A stretch of DNA of 64,000 bases from positions 1-64,000 of the forward strand of contig NZ_JBBOPI010000002.1 of assembly GCF_038003525.1 (NCBI RefSeq), written 5' to 3'. This document shows, in pieces, positions 42,784 to 51,479 of this stretch. A program made the position numbers and the translations under genes. The notes beneath the pieces are model-generated. The model made no database searches. It was not told the origin of the DNA and saw only the letters and a program-made list of their open reading frames with translations. Position 1 is the stretch's first letter. Each line of letters starts with the position of its first letter. This DNA is from Solibacillus sp. FSL H8-0538. Its GTDB lineage: Bacteria; Bacillota; Bacilli; Bacillales_A; Planococcaceae.

Positions 42784-43716
42784 ATGTTAAAAAATACGCA
42801 AGAGGTGATTCATATTAGAGAATTTCTAACAATTAATCATAATAAGATTGAGGTTTTTCAAAAAGGAACAAATGGTACGCCAATCATTATCCTTACAGGG
42901 ATGGGTTGCTCATTTGATGAGTGGTACGATGTTACGGAGTCATTAAGTAAATCAAATCGAGTAGTACTGTTTCATAGACCTGGGCTAGGTGCGAGTGAAA
43001 TTCGACAGGAAGTCCGTAATACACAGGCGGTCGTAAACGAATTAAATGAGTTGATGCTTCTACTTGGCATACTTGAACCCGTGATAGTAGTTGGTCATTC
43101 CTATGGTGGTTTATGTACCCAGCATTTTGTGAAAGTGCATCCTAGAAAGGTGGCAGGAATCGTATTAGTAGATTCAACTTCTGTTGACTTAAAGGTCTTA
43201 GACGAGTTGGATATACCCGTTTTGAATGGAGGTTCAACTGATGAGGTTTGGGCGGAAAAATGTGGTTCTTATTCTTTAATGACACAGGAAGAATTAAGAA
43301 AAATCATTAATCCCACGCTTACAATAAAACAAAAACAATTCCCTTTGGATGTCCAACAACGTTTACTAGATTTCCAGATTAATCCTCATTTATACAAAGC
43401 AATGCATTCTGAAATTACCAACTGGAAGAAAGACGCAGATACGATCAAGAACCTAGGGGAATTTCCTAATGTACCTTTAATTGTAATTGGTCGTGATAAA
43501 GAACATACCATTAGGTTAGGCACGGAGGATGGCTTACCAGAGGCGGAGTTACGGTTATTTGAAGAAACATGGCAAGAACTAATTACGGACCAAGTAAAGC
43601 TTTCTCAAAATAGTAAATTGATAGTAGCGAAAGATGCAAGTCATTCCATACATATGGATAGACCAGATATTTTGATTGAATCAATAACTTGCCTGGTTAA
43701 CGATCCTTCCTTCTAA
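42784..43716 (+). CDS. Alpha/beta hydrolase
   Basis: A 310-residue hydrolase with nucleophile elbow GHSYGG (Ser near 111), oxyanion region TGMGCSFDEW, acid region near IVIGRDKEH, and catalytic His in DASHSIHMDRP near 290. The ATG at 42784 has no ribosome binding site and abuts the MerR-family relic. A better AGAGGTG at about 42801 points to a start a few codons later, where only ATT is available. The start is therefore uncertain. Ester or amide substrate unknown. Confidence 0.85.
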   Translation: MLKNTQEVIHIREFLTINHNKIEVFQKGTNGTPIIILTGMGCSFDEWYDVTESLSKSNRVVLFHRPGLGASEIRQEVRNTQAVVNELNELMLLLGILEPVIVVGHSYGGLCTQHFVKVHPRKVAGIVLVDSTSVDLKVLDELDIPVLNGGSTDEVWAEKCGSYSLMTQEELRKIINPTLTIKQKQFPLDVQQRLLDFQINPHLYKAMHSEITNWKKDADTIKNLGEFPNVPLIVIGRDKEHTIRLGTEDGLPEAELRLFEETWQELITDQVKLSQNSKLIVAKDASHSIHMDRPDILIESITCLVNDPSF

Positions 43717-43920
43717 TTGCATCTATGGTCGTTGTTTCTAGTACAGCTCATCCATTCTTTGAAGTATCGTCTAGTGCAGTATATGGTAAAATGAGGAGAA
43801 TTTTTAGGAGCCATTGATATACCAACATTTATAGAGGGAGGAATTTAAAAACGAGAAAAATCCCATTCTAGGACAGCCATATTAGTAAAATAAGCTTTAG
43901 CTACTCCAACAAAAATAGCG

Positions 43921-44145
43921 CCATCTTTCATTGCTAACATGTTGAAGGGTATTTCTGCTGGAAAATTATTTATTGAATTTCCAGCACTTATATCCACATG
44001 CGGGAAAGGTCGTTTATGGGCAAATAGCTTTTACCTAGAAATGATTGGTGCAATTTCAGAAGATGCGATTGAAACGTTTCTTCTAAAGAAGGGAAAGGTG
44101 AATAGACGACTGAATCTTTTTTATTATCAAATCCGTACATGTTAG
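43921..44145 (+). pseudogene. Remnant of an IS200/IS605 TnpA transposase
   Basis: A frame containing MLKGISAGKLFIEFPAL, then LWANSFYLEMIGAISEDAI, matches the second half of Y1 HUH transposases (KGxSARxLFxxFP, WSxSYYVGTVGxxSE). The N-terminal half with the HUH motif is absent. The interval 43717-43920 shows nothing else I recognise. Confidence 0.7.
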
Positions 44146-44172
44146 AAACAGTGAAAAGGAGTTTTGATTTTT

Positions 44173-44619
44173 TTGACTAAGACAAAAAATGTTTTACTTG
44201 GTGTTACAACAACTGCACTTACGCTTGTTTTAGCCGGGTGTAATTCGACGAACAATTATTCGAATAATAATCAATATTCGAATGGTAGCATCCCCCCTCA
44301 ACCTACAGATGCTAGTTGTCGGAATTGGGATTGGGATTCCGATGATGGCTTGTGGGAATGTGATGACCAAAATTCAAGTCATTTCGGGCATTATTATTAT
44401 GGTGGGAGTTATTACAGATCGGTGAATGGCTTGCTAAATAGCGCTGCTGGCAACAGTTATCGAAATAGTTCCCCCGCCTTCAATAAAGGCACTGGTACTA
44501 CCTCAACGCCTTCTTATTCAAATAGTGGCACTTCTAACAATAGCAGTCAAAGCTCATCTTTCGGGTCTACAAAATCAAGTTCAGGTTTTGGGAGCGGCTC
44601 ATCTAGTAGCGGTAGTTGA
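44173..44619 (+). CDS. YgiB/DUF1190-like lipoprotein
   Basis: Lipoprotein signal with lipobox VLAGC, then an Asn- and Ser-rich region, a cysteine pair (SCRNWDWDSDDGLWEC), Tyr/Gly stretch and a Ser/Gly-rich low-complexity tail. TTG at 44173 is preferred because it lies 11 bases after AAGGAG; another TTG is only 2 bases away. The C-terminal Ser/Gly tail and operon position resemble YgiB/YjfM lipoproteins of E. coli, which precede an ATP-grasp ligase. The similarity is by layout and composition, not proven homology. Confidence 0.65.
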   Translation: MTKTKNVLLGVTTTALTLVLAGCNSTNNYSNNNQYSNGSIPPQPTDASCRNWDWDSDDGLWECDDQNSSHFGHYYYGGSYYRSVNGLLNSAAGNSYRNSSPAFNKGTGTTSTPSYSNSGTSNNSSQSSSFGSTKSSSGFGSGSSSSGS

Positions 44620-44646
44620 GCTAATTTAATTTAAAGGAGAATAATT

Positions 44647-45045
44647 GTGAATTTATATCTTAATTTTTTAGCTTATCTTGGTGTAGGCGTTGGGTTATTA
44701 GTAATTGGTATGTTGTTATTTGCACTTAGCACACCAAAAATTAATGAATTCAAATTAATTGCAGAAAAAAATGTATCAGCTTCGTTATTACTAGGCGGTA
44801 AAGTCTTAGGGTTAGCCTTTGTACTTGGTTCTGCTGCGGAATATTCTGTTTCGATTATGGATATGGTTGTTTGGGGCTTGATTGGCATGCTGGCACAGGT
44901 TATTGTATTTTTCTTAGCGGAAGTTATAACGATTCGCTTTAGCATTCAAAAAGCAATTGAAGAAGATAACCGTGCAATTGGCACACTTTTAATGACACTT
45001 TCATTAGCAGTAGGCTGGATTGTGGCGAAGTGTCTTACTTATTAA
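44647..45045 (+). CDS. DUF350 membrane protein (YjfL-like)
   Basis: A 132-residue protein with four predicted membrane helices arranged as two similar pairs, as is typical of DUF350 (YjfL). GTG start with AAAGGAGA 7 bases upstream. It lies between the lipoprotein and the ligase genes, an arrangement also found around yjfL in enterobacteria. Role unknown; probably a membrane partner of the amide-forming pathway. Confidence 0.85.
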   Translation: MNLYLNFLAYLGVGVGLLVIGMLLFALSTPKINEFKLIAEKNVSASLLLGGKVLGLAFVLGSAAEYSVSIMDMVVWGLIGMLAQVIVFFLAEVITIRFSIQKAIEEDNRAIGTLLMTLSLAVGWIVAKCLTY

Positions 45046-45068
45046 TTGATTGATTGAGGTGAGATGTT

Positions 45069-45524
45069 TTGGGAAAATTGATTTATTACATAGATAAAGG
45101 GAACGGAAACTTTGAGCCCTTTGTTGAATATTCAAGTGAACATGTAGGCGCCGATGAATTTTATGCCCGCCAACTTTGTACATATTTCATCTACCGAGGG
45201 ACTCAATATGAACGTACGTCGAATGAGATGGAAAACGGACATAATGTGATTGTTGTTAAAGAACTTGGCCGTAACTTACCTGGTGAGCATGAGCGTAGTT
45301 ATCATGGAGAAGGGATTCACCTTGAATTCCGCAGCCCGAATGAAAAAGAAAACTATCGTTTAATTTCACGAATGCCCTGCAATACCCATTTTGATGTTAT
45401 GCATTATTTATTAAAAGATATTGTAGACATTCCAATGGTTGGTCAAATGCTCGTAACGTCGAATGAAATCGACGAAGATCGAGGCGCTTATGTTCTTTAT
45501 GTAACCGATTTAGAAGGGGCTTAA
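45069..45524 (+). CDS. Conserved-looking protein of the ATP-grasp operon
   Basis: A 151-residue soluble protein, TTG start with GAGGTGAGA before it. Segments include YIDKGNGNFEPFVEYSSEH, GEGIHLEFRSP and VTSNEIDEDRGAYVLYVT. No family recognised. It is 2 bases from the ligase gene, so it is very likely part of the same pathway, perhaps playing the role of YjfK/YjfI-type partner proteins. Confidence 0.7.
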   Translation: MGKLIYYIDKGNGNFEPFVEYSSEHVGADEFYARQLCTYFIYRGTQYERTSNEMENGHNVIVVKELGRNLPGEHERSYHGEGIHLEFRSPNEKENYRLISRMPCNTHFDVMHYLLKDIVDIPMVGQMLVTSNEIDEDRGAYVLYVTDLEGA

Positions 45525-45526
45525 TC

Positions 45527-46738
45527 ATGTATCAGACGAAACGACAACAATTTTACGATACGATTGAGGGCTTTTGGGCGAACCTTTACGATGAAGAATA
45601 TGCACTCTATGATATTAAGTATATGACAGCAGAAGAAGTCGCTCATGTTCGCCTTGCTAGTGAGCGAATTGGCGCGATCTATTTCAAAACGGTTACTTTG
45701 CTACGTAATGTTCCCGATGAAACCTTACTTGAAATGGGTTATCCAAAGGAAACGCTCTCTTTTATTCGCTTGCAGACTTTACCGGTGCCAAGTGTTATTT
45801 CCCGATTAGACCTTATTCCTTACAAGGGCAGTTACAAATGTATCGAAATCAATTCAGATACACCCACTTTTATTAAAGAGTTGTTTTCCGTAAATGCTGC
45901 GGTATGCGCTGAATTTAATGCTAGTAATCCTAATGAACAGATGGATGAATTATTGAAAAGGGCAGTACAAACGAGCTTGAAAGTAAGTTCTGGTCAGCCA
46001 GATCCACATATTGTTTTTACGGCTCATGAAGCTAATGTAGAAGACTATAATACTGTTTTATATTTGATGGAAGGGATACCAAATGCTACGTTTACGCCAC
46101 TTCACCAGCTCAAAATTCGCCAAGGTGTGGGGCTCTTTGATGAAAACGATAAACAAATTGATATTTTATATCGCCAAACGTTTCCTATTGAGAACTTAAT
46201 CCAGGACACGGACGCAGAAGGTAATGCAATTGGATTGTGGTTGTTAGAGTTAGTCGAGCAGAAGAAATTAGTCATTCTAAATCCACCTGAAGCCTTTTTA
46301 CTTCAAAATAAAGCGGTGCAAGCTATCATATGGGGCTTGCACGAAGAAAAAAATCCTTTCTTTACGAGTATTGAGCATGAATGGATTGATGAATATTTCC
46401 TTCCTACATATTTTGAAGCAATTCCATTTATTGAGCAGAATATTTCATACGTTAAAAAGCCATCGTTTGGACGAGAAGGCGATACGGTTGAAATCTTTAA
46501 TGGCTCCGGTAATTTACTGTTAGAGGATAATCAGAAGTCGTATCGTCAATACACGCCAATCTATCAGCGCTTTATTGAACAACCCAAAACGCAATTCCAG
46601 AGTAACAAGGGCGTTCAACACGGACAATTGCTTATAGGTAGCTTTTTGTTGAATGGCAAGGCGGGGGCGATAGGGTATCGCGTAGGCGGTCAAATTACAA
46701 ATAACCTTTCGTATTATTTGCCATTAGGAATAAAGTAA
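45527..46738 (+). CDS. Glutathionylspermidine synthase-like ATP-grasp ligase (YjfC/YgiC-like)
   Basis: A 403-residue ATP-grasp amide ligase of the Gsp synthetase-like family. Signs are the YKCIEINSDTPTF substrate/Mg region, NPPEAFLLQNKAVQAIIWGL, and the ATP-binding KKPSFGREGDTVEIF near residue 308. It lacks the amidase half of true bifunctional Gsp synthetase. Bacilli do not make glutathione, so it probably joins another acid to an amine. Last gene of the operon with lipoprotein, DUF350 and an unknown protein. Confidence 0.9.
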   Translation: MYQTKRQQFYDTIEGFWANLYDEEYALYDIKYMTAEEVAHVRLASERIGAIYFKTVTLLRNVPDETLLEMGYPKETLSFIRLQTLPVPSVISRLDLIPYKGSYKCIEINSDTPTFIKELFSVNAAVCAEFNASNPNEQMDELLKRAVQTSLKVSSGQPDPHIVFTAHEANVEDYNTVLYLMEGIPNATFTPLHQLKIRQGVGLFDENDKQIDILYRQTFPIENLIQDTDAEGNAIGLWLLELVEQKKLVILNPPEAFLLQNKAVQAIIWGLHEEKNPFFTSIEHEWIDEYFLPTYFEAIPFIEQNISYVKKPSFGREGDTVEIFNGSGNLLLEDNQKSYRQYTPIYQRFIEQPKTQFQSNKGVQHGQLLIGSFLLNGKAGAIGYRVGGQITNNLSYYLPLGIK

Positions 46739-46801
46739 AAAGTAAGCTCGAACCGAGAAATTATTCTTAGTTCGGGCTTTCTGTATACGTTGGTTTGTGC
46801 A

Positions 46802-46925
46802 TTATTTTCTTGGTAAATTCACTTCAAATATTGTGCCAACGTTCAATTTGCTGGCCACACTTATCGTGCCTTTGTGTTTTTCAACCATTGTTTTCACGAT
46901 TGATAAGCCTAACCTTTCTCCACCA
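46802..46925 (-). pseudogene. 3' tail of a histidine kinase gene
   Basis: On the minus strand this reads GGERLGLSIVKTMVEKHKG then TISV, SKLNVGTIFEVNLPRK and a stop: the G2 box and end of a kinase ATPase domain. All else is gone. It is joined head to head with the next relic. Confidence 0.8.
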
Positions 46926-46929
46926 ACAA

Positions 46930-47199
46930 AACAATACATTTCTTACCGAATCTTTGCAAGAAGTAGAAAAGTTTTTAGGGCTAACGGAACAGCCGGTGCA
47001 GAAAAACAAGGCATTAACAGCAAAAATAGAAGAGATCCTCATACCATTAAAAAAAGATATCGCCCCTACTATCAGCGGAAAACACATTGAACAAGCACCA
47101 TATATTGCTAGAAAACCAACCTTGGCGAAAGATGCAGCAAAAAAAACGTTGCCATTCTTCGGAAAACTTTTCTATTCTGCGCAAATCGAAATGGAATAG
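46930..47199 (+). pseudogene. 3' part of a MerR-like coiled-coil gene
   Basis: Reads NNTFLTESLQEVEKFLGLTE, then KNKALTAKIEEILIPLKK and the family tail TLPFFGKLFYSAQIEME, then a stop. It is homologous to the end of the gene at 5256. No start or HTH. Confidence 0.75.
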
Positions 47200-47363
47200 G
47201 ATTTAACGACGCTAGATTTCCATATAAGGAGGCTTTATGTACTGGTCCTCAACACAATCCATGGTCTGACACGTCTTCGCTTAATTTTAATTTTATTGAT
47301 TTCATCGAGGTATAGGTGTAAGTTTTAACAAGGAATAAAAGGTAATTTATTCAAAATAAAGAA

Positions 47364-47694
47364 ATACAGACCCAAATGGAATATGAGTCATGTGAAGGTA
47401 TCATCCAGTATCTCGATGAAGGGATTGAAGAAATGAAGTTGGAAACATTACTGTATTATTATCTACTTACAATCATAAACAAGAAAAAGTATTTGAAGGT
47501 GACTTGTCGGTATTGATTAAGCGATGAGGATTTATTAAAAGTAGGTGAAAATAATCTACTAATAACTCCAATCACGAATTATGGGTTAGAGTATTTTCTT
47601 AATTTTATGTTTAGGTTGGTTCTTATTCCACTAGCGGGTGCATTACTGGAACAACAGAAATGCTATTCTTATTGTGCTAACAAAGAAAATTAAT
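47364..47694 (+). pseudogene. Frameshifted gene fragment of unknown family
   Basis: QTQMEYESCEGIIQYLDEGI then MKLETLLYYYLLTIINKKK in one frame; VFEGDLSVLIKR in the second; and DEDLLKVGENNLLITPITNY then GLEYFLNFMF in the third, ending at TAA 47694. The order suggests one decayed gene with two frameshifts. Bases 47200-47363 show nothing more. Confidence 0.45.
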
Positions 47695-47798
47695 GAAAGG
47701 AGAACAAGAAGTTGTCAGTACTAATAAGCCACTTGTCTTCTCTTTCAATGTTGTATTACTGATGATAAAATATCAAACAAGTAAAATAGCTATTCAAA

Positions 47799-48245
47799 CT
47801 ATAACAGTTTTACCGGTACACATATTTCGCAATAATGGTTGTTTACCATATCCTCAGTATATCTTTCCAAAATGGGTTTGTTATCAATTTGATATCCACT
47901 TATTTGTAGAGCAGAAAAAATATGAGCATATGCTTTTTGAATCTCTTCGGCTGTATGTTTGACTTCATAAATAAGGTATTTTCCACCAGCAAGTTCACCT
48001 TCACAAATTGAATCATCCAGTTGATAATCCTCTGAAATCACAATACAAGCATCAAATCTACAGTTTTCAGGCAGTGTTGTCTCAGGGTTATCTTGTTGAA
48101 TTGCAAGTATCATTGCCGAAAGATTTTTCTCTTTTACCCAATTTTTTAACTTCTCCATTACTTCAATATTTGCAGAACCATACGGACCAACTCGTCGCAC
48201 GTAAGCCAAGCGATAGTTAGGGAGTGTTTCAACTTTAAACTTCAT
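47799..48245 (-). CDS. GyrI-like small-molecule binding protein
   Basis: A 148-residue stand-alone effector-binding domain of the GyrI/SbmC/BmrR-C type. Signs are VETLPNYRLAYVRRVGPYG at the start, CRFDACIVISEDYQLDDS in the middle and GGKYLIYEVKHTAEEI. Such proteins bind or hydrolyse small toxic molecules. ATG at 48245 is chosen because GAAAGGAAAA lies upstream; the longer frame is likely spurious. Confidence 0.88.
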   Translation of the reverse strand: MKFKVETLPNYRLAYVRRVGPYGSANIEVMEKLKNWVKEKNLSAMILAIQQDNPETTLPENCRFDACIVISEDYQLDDSICEGELAGGKYLIYEVKHTAEEIQKAYAHIFSALQISGYQIDNKPILERYTEDMVNNHYCEICVPVKLL

Positions 48246-48367
48246 ACATTCTTTTTTCCTTTCTTCATTTGAATTTGTTTGGTACATTTCGAATGTAACA
48301 TGCTTAAAAAATATAGACACTTTATTTTTTAAAAATTTATAATTACCCTTATTTAACTAACGAGGTC

Positions 48368-48456
48368 TTATCTACAGTACATTTGTCCACAGCTTTAATA
48401 ATATTCAATTATACAAAAATAGCGTATTTACTATCTTCAAAGCCTATTTATCTACA
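48368..48456. other. Three DnaA-box-like sequences
   Basis: TTATCTACA (48368-48376 and 48448-48456) and TTGTCCACA (48383-48391) each differ by one base from the DnaA box TTATCCACA, all on the same strand, in an AT-rich gap of about 490 bp with no gene. Could be a titration site, an old origin or chance. Confidence 0.35.
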
Positions 48457-48736
48457 GTCATTATTTATAGTATTTAACGTACACAACGTTAGGACTGTAC
48501 ATCGAGGGGGTAGGTATAATAGGCTCTTTTGCCATATGAAACAACGGCTTCCGCTTTTCCTGGTTGAACATGCCCACAGAGGGTCCATGTCAAGTTCTAT
48601 ACCACATAAATTCGCACACATTTACACAAAGATAAGAGTGCTATTCTAGCAGCACGATTACTGCCAATACTGTAAATATGGAGCAGGTTAGTTGAAGGAT
48701 ATGGTAAGATGAAAAAAAGATTTTAGGAGGAATAAA

Positions 48737-49042
48737 ATGGTTACATGCTATTTGAAGTATGTCATTGATCCTTATAAAGTAAATGAATTTGAAGAATACG
48801 GTAAAATGTGGATTCCACTTGTAAATAAATTAGGTGGTACACATCATGGCTATTTTCTGCCACATGAGGGTGCGAATAATATTGCGTATGCCTTATTCAC
48901 TTTCCCGAGTTTAACAGCATACGAAGAGTACCGAGTGAAAATGGCATTGGATGAAGAATGTCAAGCAGCATTTAAATTTGCCGAAGAAACTAAATGTATT
49001 TTAAGTTATGAGCGAAGCTTTATGCGCCCTGTATTTAAGTGA
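48737..49042 (+). CDS. NIPSNAP-family protein
   Basis: A 101-residue ferredoxin-like dimeric barrel protein. MVTCYLKYVIDPYKVNEFEE then YGKMWIPLVNKLGGTHHGYF is characteristic of NIPSNAP proteins. TTTAGGAGGA precedes ATG. Function in bacteria is unclear. The 230 bp that follow show no gene. Confidence 0.88.
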   Translation: MVTCYLKYVIDPYKVNEFEEYGKMWIPLVNKLGGTHHGYFLPHEGANNIAYALFTFPSLTAYEEYRVKMALDEECQAAFKFAEETKCILSYERSFMRPVFK

Positions 49043-49274
49043 CTCTACGAGAACGCTGAAAATACTTTAATCATCCATTGGAAAGCTAACGGATGCATGG
49101 TTCCGAGATCTTTTTCTTTGCAAATTAGTCACAGAAGCTCTCTATAACGATTCAAGCCGGTTCTACTTTACACAACATCAATTAATACCTTATTATAAAT
49201 CAATTGCAGAACTTGAGAATGATCATTCTTGACTATCAGCTGCTGCACGAGAAATTAGTGAGAGGTGTTCCTTG

Positions 49275-49868
49275 ATGACAAATAGTAAAATGAATCCTAA
49301 GGTAGATGCATTTTTAAGTAAAGCGACAAAGTGGAAAGAAGAATATGAGCAGCTGAGAAATATCGTTTTCGACTGTGAGCTGACCGAAGAATTTAAGTGG
49401 ATGCATCCTTGTTACACGTTTGAGACAAAAAACATCTTGTTAATACATGGATTTAAAGAATACTGTGCCCTTCTGTTTCACAAAGGTGCCTTGTTACAGG
49501 ATACGCATGGCATTCTAATCCAACAAACAGAAAATGTACAGGCAGCACGCCAAATTCGGTTCACCAATGCTCAAGAAATCGTTGAAATGGAGACGATTTT
49601 GAAAGCCTATATTATTGAAGCCATTGAAGTTGAAAAAGCCGGTTTAGAAGTGAGTTTTAAAAAGAATACAGATATCATAATTCCGGAAGAACTTCAAACG
49701 AAATTCGATGAAATCCCCGCCTTGAAAACGGCTTTTGAAGCCTTGACACCGGGAAGACAAAGAGCATATATTCTTTATTTTTCGGGGGCTAAACAATCCA
49801 AAACCCGAGCGTCCAGGGTTGAAAAATATATACAGCCAATTCTCAATGGAATGGGCTTAAATGATTAG
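49275..49868 (+). CDS. YdeI/DUF1801-type protein
   Basis: A 197-residue protein with an N-terminal DUF1801 (YdhG-like) domain (MNPKVDAFLSKATKWKEEYEQ split over 5-26; WMHPCYTFETKNILLIHGF) and a C-terminal YdeI/OmpD-associated segment (FEALTPGRQRAYILYFSGAK, SRVEKYIQPIL). In B. subtilis such proteins are linked to stress and iron effects, but the biochemistry is not known. ATG at 49275, just after TTG, follows GAGGTGTTCC. Confidence 0.9.
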   Translation: MTNSKMNPKVDAFLSKATKWKEEYEQLRNIVFDCELTEEFKWMHPCYTFETKNILLIHGFKEYCALLFHKGALLQDTHGILIQQTENVQAARQIRFTNAQEIVEMETILKAYIIEAIEVEKAGLEVSFKKNTDIIIPEELQTKFDEIPALKTAFEALTPGRQRAYILYFSGAKQSKTRASRVEKYIQPILNGMGLND

Positions 49869-49892
49869 TCTATTCGATGCGATTAGAAAGAC

Positions 49893-49921
49893 ACATCTCG
49901 CCCAAAATAGGGCGAGATGCC
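49893..49921. terminator. Hairpin after the YdeI-like gene
   Basis: CATCTCGCCC and GGGCGAGATG pair around a 7-base loop; no T run. The remaining gap to 50323 holds a second hairpin near 50073-50103 and REP-like repeats. Confidence 0.5.
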
Positions 49922-50149
49922 GTCCTTACTTATCTACAAATAAATCAATCAAATTCCAAGAGATTCCCTCACGTTACGTGCATTCTAAATTCCAGTTTGG
50001 ATCGCAAGTAACACTCGTTGTTGATTTGAAATAAAGTTTGATCGTTTATAAAAAAGATTAATAATAATCCCCTCTTTCGTTATTCTTTGAGGTGATTTTT
50101 TATTGGTTAATTATGTTAAAGTAGATGTTTATCTTGTGATGAAATGTAC

Positions 50150-50222
50150 TTAAACTAACGGGTACTTTAGTTGAAGATCATCTTACTGCTTATGCTACTC
50201 TTTCTTATTGAACTAATGGGGA
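50150..50222. repeat. REP-like palindromes
   Basis: TTAAACTAACGGGTACTTTA with GTTGAAG (50150-50176) and a half copy CTTATTGAACTAATGGG ending at 50220. Confidence 0.65.
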
Positions 50223-50323
50223 AGGATCTGTTTTCATTCATTGTTGATTTTTGACCAAAGAAAAGACCGCACATGATATGAGCGGTAAATCGAACTATCA
50301 TTATCCTTTGTTGAAGTAAACTA

Positions 50324-51106
50324 TCATCCAATAAATTGGATTAGTAGCTGGTTGAACTTGTCACGTTCTTCATAGAAAGGAGCATGGCCGCTGTATTGAA
50401 ATGGGACGAGCTGTGAATTTCTTATTAATTTGTTTGTTTCTTGTGCATTTTTAAAAGGAACAACTTTATCATGTATGCCGTGAATAATTAGCGTAGGGAC
50501 TAATATTTTGCCAAGATCATTGTACACATTCTCATCTCTTAATGACATCATGACCGCAGCAGTCGACCAACCCGCAGCTTGTAAGCCTAGCTGAAAGAAC
50601 CAATCAGATAATGGCACAGTAATATACTGGAAGAAGAAAGTGTCCGTTAGTCCCAGCAACATATTAGGACGATCATTAAGTGTTTCTGTAATGAACGTAT
50701 TTGCTACTTCTTCTTGTACACTAGACGGAGATTGAGCGTCTATTAGGACAAGTTTTGAAACGCCATAACCTTTATATCGAGCCATATATCGAATTGAGAT
50801 CGCGCCTCCTGTGGAGTGTCCAGCTAGTGTGAAGTCTTTTAACTGCAACGCCTCTACTACTGCATGGATATCATCTGCCAATCTGTCAAAACTGTAGCCA
50901 TTGAATGGTTTATCCGAATTACCGAAACCCCTCCAGTCAATCCCTATACATCGATATCCCATTGCTGGAAGAACATTAAACTGATATTCAAACTGCTTAT
51001 GGTTTAATGGCCAACCGTGTATAAATAGAATGGTTTTATTTCCCTCCTGGTTTACATCCTCTACATATATTCTTACACCAGGTTCCACTGTAACAAAGTA
51101 TCCTAT
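50324..51106 (-). CDS. Alpha/beta hydrolase with probable ATA start
   Basis: Esterase/haloperoxidase-like hydrolase: oxyanion FIHGWPLNH, nucleophile GHSTGG, acid in HGIHDKVVPF and His in YSGHAPFYEE. A good GGAGGG lies 6 bases before an in-frame ATA (51104-51106) that begins IGYFVTVEPGVRIYVED. Relatives typically start MGYxVxVE, so ATG appears to have changed to ATA. The next possible start is GTG at 51088, which has no ribosome binding site. Translation may be weak; the protein body (254 residues from GTG) is intact. Confidence 0.85.
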   Translation of the reverse strand: MGYFVTVEPGVRIYVEDVNQEGNKTILFIHGWPLNHKQFEYQFNVLPAMGYRCIGIDWRGFGNSDKPFNGYSFDRLADDIHAVVEALQLKDFTLAGHSTGGAISIRYMARYKGYGVSKLVLIDAQSPSSVQEEVANTFITETLNDRPNMLLGLTDTFFFQYITVPLSDWFFQLGLQAAGWSTAAVMMSLRDENVYNDLGKILVPTLIIHGIHDKVVPFKNAQETNKLIRNSQLVPFQYSGHAPFYEERDKFNQLLIQFIG

Positions 51107-51157
51107 GTTGTTCCCTCCGTTTAATTATAGTGTTTTAATAATAAGATACTCGACTAG

Positions 51158-51379
51158 GGGAACATAGGTGAAAATCTAGCCGAAACGATAACACAATTAA
51201 TTTCAGAGAAATACTGCGAACCAACGAACGATGCTAAACAACTAATTAAGTTGAGAGATTATGTTTTTAATATAATAAACAACAAGGGTGAATATAAATC
51301 ACTTCCAGAGTCCAAAGGTGGGTACTTTATAGTTATTAAACAAACGGAGACTTTACTTAAAGATCATTGGATTGCATAA
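51158..51379 (+). pseudogene. Gene fragment without a start
   Basis: A 73-codon open stretch after TAG, reading NLAETITQLISEKYCEPTN, then LIKLRDYVFNIINNKGEYK and KGGYFIVIKQTETLL. Coding-like, but no ATG/GTG/TTG start with a ribosome binding site. Probably a 3' fragment of an unknown gene. Confidence 0.4.
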
Positions 51380-51393
51380 GCAACTCTTATTTT

Positions 51394-51428
51394 CTTTATT
51401 GAACTAACGGGCAGGTTAGTTCAATAAG
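51394..51428. repeat. Best copy of the REP-like palindrome
   Basis: TTATTGAACTAAC (51396-51408) and GTTAGTTCAATAA (51415-51427) are perfect 13-base inverted arms around GGGCAG. Confidence 0.85.
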
Positions 51429-51479
51429 TATAACGAATATATGTAAGTACGAAAAACATTAGATGGTAGGAGGGTTTGT

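Noticed and set aside
45527-46738. Annotation as a true glutathionylspermidine synthetase
   Set aside because: The amidase half is missing and the presumed host group lacks glutathione; only the ATP-grasp family is supported.
48383-48649. Open frame across the gap between the GyrI-like and NIPSNAP genes
   Set aside because: No ribosome binding site, no recognisable protein character, and it covers the AT-rich box cluster.
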